Source: Demequina sp. NBRC 110057
GTDB lineage: Bacteria; Actinomycetota; Actinomycetes; Actinomycetales; Demequinaceae
Length of the DNA stretch: 64,000 nt
Direction: 5' to 3'
Assembly: GCF_002090175.1 (NCBI RefSeq)
Contig: NZ_BBRN01000003.1
Coordinates: 620,001-684,000, forward strand
Part shown: one piece after another, positions 36,161 through 44,429 of the stretch
Position numbering within the stretch: position 1 is the stretch's first letter
Layout of the letters: each line of letters starts with the position of its first letter
Notes under the pieces: model-generated
The model's database searches: none
Told to the model about the DNA's origin: nothing
The model's input: only the letters and a program-made list of their open reading frames with translations
Translations under genes and position numbers: made by a program

Positions 36161-37756
36161 ATGACAGACACGCATGCCAGCGTGCATACCCCCGACCAGA
36201 CCTTCGCCGACTTCGCCGTCAACCCCCTGATCGTCGAGGCGCTGTCCGACTCCGGCATCGTCGCGCCCTTCCCGATCCAGGCGATGACGCTTCCCGTCGC
36301 GCTCGGTGGCCACGACATCATCGGCCAGGCCAAGACCGGTACGGGCAAGACGCTCGGCTTCGGCGTCCCCGCCCTGCACCGGACCGTCTCCCCCGGCGAG
36401 CCCGGCTGGGACGACCTCGCGGAGCCCGGCAAGCCGCAGGCGCTGATCGTCGCCCCCACGCGTGAGCTCGCCGTCCAGGTGGCGGGCGACCTCGAGACCG
36501 CCTCGAAGAAGCGCTCGACGCGCATCGTCCAGATCTACGGTGGCCGCGCCTACGAGCCCCAGATCGAGGCGCTCCAGCGCGGCGCCGAGGTGGTGGTCGG
36601 CACCCCCGGCCGCATGATCGACCTGCTCAACCAGGGCCACCTCGACCTGCGCTTCATCAAGACAGTGGTGCTCGACGAGGCCGACGAGATGCTCGACCTC
36701 GGCTTCCTCCCCGACGTCGAGCGCCTGCTCGCCGCCACTCCCGCCTCGCGCCACACCATGCTGTTCTCGGCCACCATGCCGGGCGCGGTCGTCGCCCTCG
36801 CGCGCCGCTACATGACGCAGCCCACCCACATCCGCGCCGCGGACCCTGATGACGATGGCGCCACCGTCAAGGCCATCAAGCAGGTCGTCTACCGCGCCCA
36901 CGCGCTGGACAAGATCGAGGTCCTCGCCCGCATCCTGCAGGCCAACGGCCGTGGCCGCACCGTCGTGTTCGCGCGCACCAAGCGCACCGCCGCGAAGGTC
37001 TCGGATGAGCTGCGCGACCGCGGCTTCGCCGCCGGCGCCATCCACGGCGACCTGGGCCAGGGAGCCCGCGAGCAGGCGCTGCGCGCGTTCCGCCACTCGA
37101 AGATCGACGTGCTCGTCGCGACCGACGTCGCGGCGCGCGGCATCGACGTCGAGGACGTCACCCACGTGGTCAACTACCAGTGCCCCGAGGACGAGAAGAC
37201 GTACCTGCACCGCATTGGCCGCACGGGCCGCGCGGGCAAGACCGGTACCGCCATCACGTTCGTCGACTGGGACGACGTCCCCCGCTGGTCGCTCATCAAC
37301 AAGGCGCTCGACCTCGGGTTCCCTGAGCCCGTCGAGACCTACTCGTCGTCCGCGCACCTGTACACCGACCTCGAGATCCCCGAGGGCACCAAGGGCCGCC
37401 TCCCGCGCGACAAGCGCACGCTCGAGGGGCTCGAGGGAGAGGCTCTCGAGGACCTTGGCGAGACCGGCAAGAAGCCGTCCGGCGGCGGGCGCGGGGGTCG
37501 CGACGGCGGCCGCGGCGAGCGCTCCGGTGGCCGTGGCGGCCGCGACGGTGGACGCGGCGGCCAGGGCGGCAACCGTCGTCGCTCCGGCGGCTCGGGCCAG
37601 GGCTCGTCCGAGGGCGGCTCCGGCGAGCGTCAGCCCCGCGCCGAAGGCGCGGCGGCGGACGGCGAGGCCAAGCCGCGTCGCAACCGCAACCGTCGTCGTC
37701 GCCGCTCCGGCGGCCAGGGCGGCGCGGGTCAGGCGGCTCCGGCTCAGGAGTCGTAG
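36161..37756 (+). CDS. DEAD-box RNA helicase with RGG-rich tail
   Basis: 531 residues. Q motif PFPIQAMTLP, Walker A AKTGTGKT, PTRELAVQ, TPGRMID, DEAD box in VVLDEADEMLDLGF, SAT (FSATMP), and HRIGRTGRAGKTG (motif VI). From about residue 445 the protein is an arginine/glycine-rich tail (GGRGGRDGGRG units, then basic RNRNRRRRR), a low-complexity RNA-binding extension typical of actinobacterial CsdA/RhlE-like helicases. GAGG precedes the ATG at 36161; the in-frame ATG at 36083 would add 26 residues unlike the family. A strong hairpin follows. Confidence 0.93.
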   Translation: MTDTHASVHTPDQTFADFAVNPLIVEALSDSGIVAPFPIQAMTLPVALGGHDIIGQAKTGTGKTLGFGVPALHRTVSPGEPGWDDLAEPGKPQALIVAPTRELAVQVAGDLETASKKRSTRIVQIYGGRAYEPQIEALQRGAEVVVGTPGRMIDLLNQGHLDLRFIKTVVLDEADEMLDLGFLPDVERLLAATPASRHTMLFSATMPGAVVALARRYMTQPTHIRAADPDDDGATVKAIKQVVYRAHALDKIEVLARILQANGRGRTVVFARTKRTAAKVSDELRDRGFAAGAIHGDLGQGAREQALRAFRHSKIDVLVATDVAARGIDVEDVTHVVNYQCPEDEKTYLHRIGRTGRAGKTGTAITFVDWDDVPRWSLINKALDLGFPEPVETYSSSAHLYTDLEIPEGTKGRLPRDKRTLEGLEGEALEDLGETGKKPSGGGRGGRDGGRGERSGGRGGRDGGRGGQGGNRRRSGGSGQGSSEGGSGERQPRAEGAAADGEAKPRRNRNRRRRRSGGQGGAGQAAPAQES

Positions 37757-37778
37757 GCCCTCACCTCACGCGTGAAGG

Positions 37779-37816
37779 CAGCGGGTGGCATCTCGGCGAC
37801 GAGATGCCACCCGCTG
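37779..37816. terminator. terminator between DEAD-box and PHP genes
   Basis: A perfect 17-bp stem (37779-37795 with 37800-37816) and GCGA loop, followed on the plus strand by TCGTTT. It lies between convergent genes and can serve both. Confidence 0.85.
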
Positions 37817-37849
37817 TCGTTTCCGGGAGGCGGCCGATGCCGCCGGCGC

Positions 37850-38674
37850 CTACCGCTGTCGCGCCGCTTCGAGCGCGGCGAAGGCCGCCGGGCTGGTGAG
37901 GTTCTCCCCCAACCGGTTGCGCTTGCCCGTGCCGTGATAGTCGCTCGCACCGGTGCGCACGAGCCCCAGCCCGTCCGCGAGCGCGCCGAGCCTGCCGCGC
38001 TGCGCGTCGTCGTGGTCGCGGTGGTCCACCTCGACCCCCACGAGGCCCGCGTGCGCCATCTCGGCGACCACCGCATCGCCCACCACCCGTCCCCGCGCTG
38101 TCGCGCCGGGGTGGGCGAAGACGGTGACGCCGCCGGCGCGGCGCATTGTCGCGACGGCCGCCGTGACCTCGGGCGCAAAGTGGGGAACGTAATACCGAGA
38201 CCCGGGAGCGAGGATGCGGTCGAAGGCCGCGTCCCTGGTGGGGACGACTCCCAGGTCGACAAGCGCATCGGCGATATGGGGCCGCCCCACCGTCGCGGCG
38301 CCGGCGCGATCGGCGACCGCACCCCAGGTCAGGGGGAAGTCCGCCGCCAGCACGTCGACGATGGCCCTGGCACGGTGCACGCGCGCCTCGCGGGTGAGCG
38401 CGAGCATGTCGCGCACGTCGGCATCGGCGCGGTCGTGCCAGTAGCTGAGCAGGTGGATGGAGATCCCCCGGTGCTTGCAGGACACCTCGATGCCTGGCAC
38501 AAACCGGACGCCCACGGCATCGGCCTCGGCGGAGGCCTCCTCCCATCCCAGGATCGAGTCGTGATCCGTGAGGGCCACCACATCGAGGCCGGCCTCCGCC
38601 GCCTCCCGCATCACCTGCGCGGGCGTCCCCGTGCCGTCCGAGACGGTCGAGTGGGTGTGCAGATCGATACGCAT
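37850..38674 (-). CDS. PHP-domain phosphoesterase
   Basis: 274 residues starting MRIDLHTHSTVSDGT, the first PHP metal motif, then TDHDSILG, GIEVSCK, HLLSYW, VFAHPGA and a late SDYHG motif, together a full set of PHP metal ligands. Relatives hydrolyse 3',5'-nucleoside bisphosphates or trim short RNAs/DNAs 5' to 3' (RNase AM/YciV type); the exact substrate here is not shown. TAGGCT stands 6 bases before the ATG, so it is probably leaderless. Confidence 0.88.
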   Translation of the reverse strand: MRIDLHTHSTVSDGTGTPAQVMREAAEAGLDVVALTDHDSILGWEEASAEADAVGVRFVPGIEVSCKHRGISIHLLSYWHDRADADVRDMLALTREARVHRARAIVDVLAADFPLTWGAVADRAGAATVGRPHIADALVDLGVVPTRDAAFDRILAPGSRYYVPHFAPEVTAAVATMRRAGGVTVFAHPGATARGRVVGDAVVAEMAHAGLVGVEVDHRDHDDAQRGRLGALADGLGLVRTGASDYHGTGKRNRLGENLTSPAAFAALEAARQR

Positions 38675-38680
38675 CCCGCC

Positions 38681-38686
38681 AGCCTA
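38681..38686 (-). promoter_or_regulatory. -10 box, leaderless promoter of the PHP gene
   Basis: TAGGCT on the minus strand, 6 bases before the ATG. Confidence 0.5.
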
Positions 38687-38742
38687 CGGCGGCGCCCCGA
38701 GGGCGGACGCTGGTCCCGCACCCGCCGTGCGACGATAGGCGG

Positions 38743-40113
38743 GTGAGCGACGAGACCACCGACAAGACCAACAAGGCGCGCGCCCTGCGCCCCGACAACG
38801 ACGAATTCAAGGCCTGGATCGGCTCCCAGTGGGCCGAGCCCGAGGACCTGGAGACCACCGCTGCCGCGTCAGCGCCCTTCGCCGCCGAGCGCCGCGCGCG
38901 ACTGTCGGCTCAGTTCCCCGGCAAGCGCATCGTCGCCCCCGCCGGCGACCTCAAGGTGCGCTCGAACGACACCGACTACCGCTTCTCCCCCGACCGCGAC
39001 TTCGCGTACCTCACGGGCCTCGGCACGGACCGCGAGCCCGGCGCAGTGCTCGTCATGGAGCCCACGGCGGACGGCCACGAGGCGACCCTGTTCCTCGAGC
39101 CCCCGGCCGGCAAGGACGACGACGGCTTCTACACCGACCCGCGCACCGGAGAGTTCTGGATCGGCCGCCGCCCCGGCCTCGAGGAGTTCGCGGCGCTGAC
39201 CGGCATCGCGACGGCGCCGCTGGCCGACCTTCCCGGCGGCATCGACCTCGCCAAGCACCCCAAGAAGAAGGTCCGCGCGGCCCTTCACCAGATGCGCCTG
39301 GTGAAGGACGAGTGGGAGGTGCAGCAGCTGCGCGACGCCGTGGACGCGACGATCGCGGGCTTCGAGCGCGTGGTGGGAGAGCTCCCTCGCGCGGTCGAGC
39401 ACAAGCGCGGCGAGCGCGTCATCGAGGCCACCTTCGACGGCCACGCGCGCGAGGAGGGCAACGCGGTGGGCTACGAGACCATCGCCGCCGCCGGCGACCA
39501 CGCCACCACGCTGCACTGGATCACCAACCACGGCCAGGTTCGCTCTGGCGACCTGCTGCTGCTGGACGCCGGCGTGGAGGTCGAGTCGCTGTACACGGCC
39601 GACATCACCCGCACCATGCCCATCAACGGCGAGTACTCCCCCGCCCAGCGCAAGGTCTACGACGTGGTCCTCGAGGCCGCCGACGCCGCCTTCGCCGTCG
39701 CCCGTCCCGGCGCGACGCTGCGCGACGTGCACGAGGCAGCGATGGACGTCATCGAGGCCCGCCTTACCGAGTGGGGAATCGTGCCCGAGGCCGAGGCGGA
39801 GGAGTCCAAGCTGTTCCGCCGCTGGATGGTGCACTCGACGTCGCACCACCTGGGACTCGACGTCCACGACTGCGCCGCCGCCAAGCGCGACACGTACATG
39901 GACGGCCCGCTGGAGCCCGGCATGGTGTTCACCATCGAGCCCGGCCTGTACTTCAAGGCCGACGACCTCGCGGTGCCCGCCGAGTTGCGCGGCATCGGCG
40001 TGCGCATCGAGGACGACGTGCTGGTGACCGAGGAGGGCGTCGAGAACCTCTCGTCGGCCCTGCCGCGCGACCCCGACGCCATCGAGGCGTGGATGGTCAA
40101 GCACTCGCGCTGA
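38743..40113 (+). CDS. pepP: aminopeptidase P family protein (Xaa-Pro)
   Basis: 456 residues. N-terminal AMP_N domain (about 40-190) and a C-terminal pita-bread metallopeptidase fold with the five dimetal ligands D275, D287, H368, E399 and E423 in the expected motifs (LLDAGVEVESLYTADITR, HSTSHHLGLDVHD, TIEPGLYF, RIEDDVLV). It removes N-terminal residues preceding proline. The charged N-terminal extension (first ~35 residues) is common in actinobacterial members. GTG start. A perfect hairpin terminator follows. Confidence 0.93.
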   Translation: MSDETTDKTNKARALRPDNDEFKAWIGSQWAEPEDLETTAAASAPFAAERRARLSAQFPGKRIVAPAGDLKVRSNDTDYRFSPDRDFAYLTGLGTDREPGAVLVMEPTADGHEATLFLEPPAGKDDDGFYTDPRTGEFWIGRRPGLEEFAALTGIATAPLADLPGGIDLAKHPKKKVRAALHQMRLVKDEWEVQQLRDAVDATIAGFERVVGELPRAVEHKRGERVIEATFDGHAREEGNAVGYETIAAAGDHATTLHWITNHGQVRSGDLLLLDAGVEVESLYTADITRTMPINGEYSPAQRKVYDVVLEAADAAFAVARPGATLRDVHEAAMDVIEARLTEWGIVPEAEAEESKLFRRWMVHSTSHHLGLDVHDCAAAKRDTYMDGPLEPGMVFTIEPGLYFKADDLAVPAELRGIGVRIEDDVLVTEEGVENLSSALPRDPDAIEAWMVKHSR

Positions 40114-40135
40114 GCCGTCTGAGTGGCCGATGCAG

Positions 40136-40163
40136 GGGCCGGGTTCCGTACGGAACCCGGCCC
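40136..40163 (+). terminator. terminator of the aminopeptidase P gene
   Basis: A 28-base perfect palindrome centred on GTAC, about 20 bases after the stop and followed by TTTC. Confidence 0.8.
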
Positions 40164-40252
40164 TTTCTCCTGGTACGGCCGGGACCTGAGGCCCAGGGTC
40201 GGCCGCGAACCGCGACGTAGCGTGGAGGGAACCCCGGACCCGAGGAGACCCC

Positions 40253-40420
40253 ATGCCTGCCACCACGCCTATTGAGCACGCCCCCACCACCACGGCGCGC
40301 GTGGAAGCGGAGCCGCTGTCGCGCGGCGCGGCGATCGGCGCGGCCCTGGCGGGCACCGGCATCGCGGCGGGCATCCTGCTGATCGCGGGCAGCCACGCGG
40401 TCCTCGCCGTCCTGTCCTGA
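40253..40420 (+). CDS. 55-residue single-pass membrane protein
   Basis: A short open frame with GAGGAG 5 bases before the ATG and TAGCGT 36 bases upstream as a likely -10 box. It encodes a polar Thr/Glu-rich N-tail and one hydrophobic helix (about residues 27-53, GAAIGAALAGTGIAAGILL) ending in LAVLS. No relative is recognised. The ribosome site, the promoter and the clean membrane helix make it a probable gene, below the usual length cut-off of gene finders. Confidence 0.55.
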   Translation: MPATTPIEHAPTTTARVEAEPLSRGAAIGAALAGTGIAAGILLIAGSHAVLAVLS

Positions 40421-40459
40421 GCATTCGCCTGCGCCGCCGGGCATGATCCCGGGCGCGGG

Positions 40460-40465
40460 TACGTT
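40460..40465 (+). promoter_or_regulatory. -10 box of the LLM oxidoreductase gene
   Basis: TACGTT, 8 bases before the GTG start; a leaderless or nearly leaderless transcript is expected. Confidence 0.4.
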
Positions 40466-40473
40466 GGTCAGTC

Positions 40474-41454
40474 GTGACCGTTCGACTCTCCGTCCTTGAC
40501 CTCGCCCCCATCGCCGCGCACGAGACCGCCTCGCAGGCACTCGCCCACTCCGTCGACCTGGCCCGCACCGCCGAGCGCTCCGGGTATGAGCGCGTCTGGT
40601 ACGCCGAGCACCACAACATGCCGACCATCGCGTCGTCGGCCACCTCGGTGCTCATCGCTCACGTGGCCGCCCACACCGAGACCATCCACCTCGGGGCCGG
40701 CGGCGTCATGCTCCCCAACCACTCGCCGTTGACCATCGCCGAGCAGTTCGGCACCCTCGCCGCCCTCCACCCGGGGCGCATCGACCTCGGCCTGGGCCGC
40801 GCCCCCGGCGGCGACCGCGCCATGCTGGTGGCGCTTCGGCGCGAGCCGTCCGCTTCCGACGCGTTCCCCCAGGACGTCCTCGAGCTGCAGGCGTTCCTCG
40901 GCGACGACTCCCGCATCCACGGCGTGGAGGCCACCCCCGGCAAGGGCTCCCACGTGCCGCTGTACATCCTCGGCTCGTCGCTGTTCGGCGCCAGGCTCGC
41001 GGCGCAGCTGGGGCTTCCGTACGCGTTCGCGTCCCACTTTGCGCCCGCCGCGCTCGAGCAGGCGCTCGCCGTGTACCGGGGCGAGTTCCAGCCGTCGGAG
41101 CAGCTTGCCGAGCCCTACGCGATCGTGGGGGCCAACGTGTTCGCCGCCGCCACCACCGACGAGGCCGCCGAGCAGTTCGCTGCCGCTCGCCGCTCGCGCG
41201 TGCGCATGATGATGCAGCGCACGCCCTCGGCCCCCACCTACTCGGACGCCGAGATCGACGCCTACCTCGCCTCGCCGCAGGGCTCCCAGCTCGCCGACAT
41301 GATGCGCTGCACCGCCGTCGGCACGGGCGCCGAGACGCGCGCCTGGCTCGAGGAGTTCGGCTCGGCGCTCGGCGCTGACGAGGTCATCACCGCGCACGGC
41401 GCCCTATCTCCCGCCGCCCGCATCGCGTCGGTCGAGCTCACCGCGGCCGGCTGA
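40474..41454 (+). CDS. LLM-class flavin-dependent oxidoreductase (MsnO8-like)
   Basis: 326 residues of the bacterial luciferase-like TIM-barrel family, with [29 protein letters not shown] and [13 protein letters not shown], the marks of the MsnO8-type LLM branch. Such enzymes use FMNH2 or F420; which one is used cannot be told here. Function is unknown in most genomes. A single gene, convergent with the MocR regulator gene. Confidence 0.87.
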   Translation: MTVRLSVLDLAPIAAHETASQALAHSVDLARTAERSGYERVWYAEHHNMPTIASSATSVLIAHVAAHTETIHLGAGGVMLPNHSPLTIAEQFGTLAALHPGRIDLGLGRAPGGDRAMLVALRREPSASDAFPQDVLELQAFLGDDSRIHGVEATPGKGSHVPLYILGSSLFGARLAAQLGLPYAFASHFAPAALEQALAVYRGEFQPSEQLAEPYAIVGANVFAAATTDEAAEQFAAARRSRVRMMMQRTPSAPTYSDAEIDAYLASPQGSQLADMMRCTAVGTGAETRAWLEEFGSALGADEVITAHGALSPAARIASVELTAAG

Positions 41455-41478
41455 CGCGTCGCGGGTGGGCGCAGCCGG

Positions 41479-42879
41479 TCACGCGGCGTGCTGCGCGAGG
41501 GTCTTCACGCCCAGCCGCATCTCCTCCGGCGACAGGTAGAACGGCAGCCTGAAGCGCGAGGCCCCGCCCCCCGGCACCACCTCGAAGGCGGAGCCGGGGG
41601 CGACGGGGACCCCGGCATCGGCCGCCCGCGCCGCGAAACGGTCGGCGTTCGCGCCAGGCACCCGCACCCACAGGCAGGGCCCGCCGTCCGGCATCCGGTA
41701 CTCCCAGTCGGGCGCGAACTCGCGCAGCGCGTCGACGGTCGCCTCGAGCGACTCCCGCATCGCGCCGATGCGCCACTCCAAGGTCGCGTCGTAGTGCTCC
41801 TCGAGGAACACGCGCGCGAGCCGCTGCAGGAAGGCGGGGCTGCCCAGGTCCATCGCCGCCTTGCGCTGGCGCAGCTGGGCGGCGAGGGTCGCGTTGGCGT
41901 GGAGCCAGCCGATGCGCATGCCACCCCAGAAGATCTTCGACAGCCCGCCGATGGTCACCACCGAGGCGCCGGTGCCGAGCGTCGCGAGGGGCCGCGAGGG
42001 GGCGCCGGTGAGCGCGAGCTCGCCCGTGATGCGGTCGTCGATCACCGTGGTGCCGCACGCGGCGGCCGTCTCGGCAAGCAGGCGCGCGTCGTCCTCGCTC
42101 ATGGCAGTGCCCGTGGGGTTGTGGAACGTCGTGACGTACGCGGCGCTCGGGCGCCCGGCGCGCAGCAGCTTCAGCGAGGAGGCGACGTCGAGCCCGTCGG
42201 GGCCGAACGGCAGCGCGAGGGTGCGCGCACCTGCCGAGGCGACGGCATCGAACACCCCCGGATACGTCACCGCCTCCATCGCGACGGGGCCTCCGGCGCC
42301 GGCGACTCCCGTTACCGCGAGCCACAGCGCCTGCTGACCGCCGGAGGTGACGACGACCTCCTCGGGCCGCGCGGGGATCCCCTGCAGGCGCAGCCGCTCG
42401 ACGATCGCCGCCACGAGGTCGGGGTCGCCGAGCGCCGCATAACCCGTGCCGGGCGTGGGCACTCCGTCGAGCATGAGGCCGGGGTCGGAGAAGGCCTCGG
42501 TCACCACCGGCGCGGGTCCGGGGCACGCGGACGACAGGCCCACGAGCGGCACTTGCACGCCGGGAAGGATCTTCGAGAACCTGTCCTGATGGCTCATGCC
42601 GTCGAGCCCGCGGGCCCGCGAGCCCAGGCGCGGCGCCGCACCGGGACGCACGTCGAGCCACTCGTCATCGCGGAGCCGCTGGTACGCGGCGGTGACGGTG
42701 TTGCGGGACAGGTGAAGGCTTGTCGCGAGCGCGCGTTCGGACGGCAGCCGCGTGCCGTGCTCGAGCGAGCCCGCCTCCGCGAGCGAGACGATCGCGTCGG
42801 CGAGCTGCTGATACAGCGGGCCGGTGCCCGACTGCCAGTGGTCGAGGACGTCGCGGAGCTGCTCGGCGGTGGTGCGCAT
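41479..42879 (-). CDS. MocR-type regulator (GntR HTH plus aminotransferase domain)
   Basis: 466 residues: an N-terminal winged helix of the GntR family (PLYQQLADAIVSLA ... LPSERALATSLHLSRNTVTAAYQRL), a linker, and a fold-type-I aminotransferase-like domain with the PLP lysine K315 in GGLSKIFWGGMRIGW. MocR proteins sense PLP or an amino compound and usually control the neighbouring gene. Here that is the divergent PLP-dependent decarboxylase, 97 bases away, and the gap contains repeated CCAGT-containing units. ATG at 42879 fits the HTH start. Confidence 0.9.
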   Translation of the reverse strand: MRTTAEQLRDVLDHWQSGTGPLYQQLADAIVSLAEAGSLEHGTRLPSERALATSLHLSRNTVTAAYQRLRDDEWLDVRPGAAPRLGSRARGLDGMSHQDRFSKILPGVQVPLVGLSSACPGPAPVVTEAFSDPGLMLDGVPTPGTGYAALGDPDLVAAIVERLRLQGIPARPEEVVVTSGGQQALWLAVTGVAGAGGPVAMEAVTYPGVFDAVASAGARTLALPFGPDGLDVASSLKLLRAGRPSAAYVTTFHNPTGTAMSEDDARLLAETAAACGTTVIDDRITGELALTGAPSRPLATLGTGASVVTIGGLSKIFWGGMRIGWLHANATLAAQLRQRKAAMDLGSPAFLQRLARVFLEEHYDATLEWRIGAMRESLEATVDALREFAPDWEYRMPDGGPCLWVRVPGANADRFAARAADAGVPVAPGSAFEVVPGGGASRFRLPFYLSPEEMRLGVKTLAQHAA

Positions 42880-42926
42880 GGTGCCATCCAAGCCCCAACT
42901 GGACCCCCGCGACAAGGGCCAGTCGC

Positions 42927-42960
42927 GGTGCCAGTGGCCCTGTCCAGGAGGTGCCAGTGG
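42927..42960. promoter_or_regulatory. direct repeats GGTGCCAGTGG, candidate MocR operator
   Basis: Two identical 11-base repeats (42927-42937 and 42950-42960) start 23 bases apart, with a third partial CCAGT at 42919 and an inverted ACTGG at 42898. MocR regulators such as PdxR are known to bind direct repeats about two helical turns apart. Confidence 0.5.
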
Positions 42961-42976
42961 GCGCGAGGCTCGTCCC

Positions 42977-44389
42977 ATGACCGCGCTCACCCCGCTCGAC
43001 AGGGCCCACACCCACCCGGCCACGCTCGCCCGCACCCGCGAGCGCATCGGCCTCATCACCGAGGCAGCGCGGCGTGCCGGCGCCTACGTCGCGGGGGCCG
43101 GCTCACGCGGCGTCGCCCCCACGGCCGATGCTGTGGCGGGCCTCGGCGCGTTCGGTCACCCCCTGCCGGACTCGCCTCGCCCGGCGCGCGAGGTGCTCGC
43201 CGAGCTCGACGCGTTCGGCTCCCCCGCGACGGTCGTCACGGGACACGGCAGGCACTTCGGCTTCGTGACGGGCGGCACCGACCCCGCCGCGGCGGCGGCC
43301 GCCATCCTGGCGGGGGCGTGGGACCAGAACCCCGGCGCGTTCTCCCCCGTCGCCGAGGCCCTCGATCGGGTGGCCTGTGCGTGGGTGGTCGAGGCGCTCG
43401 GGCTGCCGTCCACCGCGGCGGCGTCGTTCAACGGCGGCGCGACGGTCGCCAACCTCACCGGCATCATCGCCGCCCGCGACGCGCTGCTGGCGCGCCGCGG
43501 CTGGGACGTGGGAGAACAGGGCCTCGCGGGGGCGCCAGCGCTGCGCGTCGTCATCGGGGACGAGGCGCACGTGTCGGCGGTGAAGGCGCTGCGGCTGGCG
43601 GGGTTCGGGGCCGTGCAGATCGAGCGCGTGCCCACCGACGCGTCCGGCGCGATCGACGCCTCTTGCTTCCCCGCCGACACCGACGACCTCACCCTCGTGG
43701 TGCTGCAGGCAGGCAACGTTGACACCGGGGCGAGCGACCCGTTCGCCGCGGTCATCCCCGGCGTCCGCGAGCGCGGCGGCTGGGTGCACGTGGACGGCGC
43801 GTTCGGGCTGTGGGCGGCGGCATCTCCCGCGCTGCGCTCCCGCGTGGCGGGAGTGGAGGGCGCCGACTCCTGGGCCACCGACGGCCACAAGTGGCTTAAC
43901 CTCCCCTACGACTCGGGAATCGTCGTGGTGCGCGACCCCGCCGACCTCGCGCGCGCCATGCGCACGGACGCCGCCTACCTCCCGTCCGACCCCGCGGCGT
44001 TGCGCGGCAGGGGAATTCAGATCTCCCAGCGGGCCCGCGGAGTCGAGGCGTGGGCAATGCTCGCGTCACACGGCCGCGAGGGGCTCGCCGCTCTCGTCGA
44101 GGCCTCCTGCATGCACGCCGCACTCCTCGCCCGCCTGCTGACCGAGGGCGGCGCCACGCTGCTCGCGCCCGTCACCCTCAACCAGGTGCTCGTGTCGTTC
44201 GGCACCCACGCGGCGACCGATGCCGTCGTCGCCGCCGTCCAGGCAGAGGGCACCACGTGGGCAAGCGGCACGGTGTGGCACGGCACCCACGCGATGCGGC
44301 TGTCAGTGTCCGACGCGGCCACCACCGCGGACGACGTGGCCGCCGCCGCATCGGCCATCCTGGAGTGCTGGGCCGCCACCCGCGGCTGA
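42977..44389 (+). CDS. PLP-dependent group II decarboxylase-like enzyme
   Basis: 470 residues. The PLP-binding lysine K305 is in TDGHKWLNLPYD, preceded by the HVDGAFG aspartate strand; both are marks of group II (glutamate/aromatic amino acid) decarboxylases. GHGRHFGFVTGG and WDQNPGAFSPVA match the substrate-side region of the family. The amino acid used cannot be assigned from sequence. Divergent from the MocR regulator, which probably controls it. Confidence 0.85.
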   Translation: MTALTPLDRAHTHPATLARTRERIGLITEAARRAGAYVAGAGSRGVAPTADAVAGLGAFGHPLPDSPRPAREVLAELDAFGSPATVVTGHGRHFGFVTGGTDPAAAAAAILAGAWDQNPGAFSPVAEALDRVACAWVVEALGLPSTAAASFNGGATVANLTGIIAARDALLARRGWDVGEQGLAGAPALRVVIGDEAHVSAVKALRLAGFGAVQIERVPTDASGAIDASCFPADTDDLTLVVLQAGNVDTGASDPFAAVIPGVRERGGWVHVDGAFGLWAAASPALRSRVAGVEGADSWATDGHKWLNLPYDSGIVVVRDPADLARAMRTDAAYLPSDPAALRGRGIQISQRARGVEAWAMLASHGREGLAALVEASCMHAALLARLLTEGGATLLAPVTLNQVLVSFGTHAATDAVVAAVQAEGTTWASGTVWHGTHAMRLSVSDAATTADDVAAAASAILECWAATRG

Positions 44390-44417
44390 CGCGCCAGGAA
44401 ACTCCCAGGTCCGGGGC

Positions 44418-44423
44418 TAGGCT
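44418..44423 (+). promoter_or_regulatory. -10 box, leaderless promoter of the MgtE-N/CBS gene
   Basis: TAGGCT, 6 bases before the ATG. Confidence 0.5.
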
Positions 44424-44429
44424 GAGCCC

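Noticed and set aside
37480-37740. Tandem repeat array in the DEAD-box gene
   Set aside because: The repeats are the codons of an RGG-type protein tail, not a separate DNA repeat or CRISPR.
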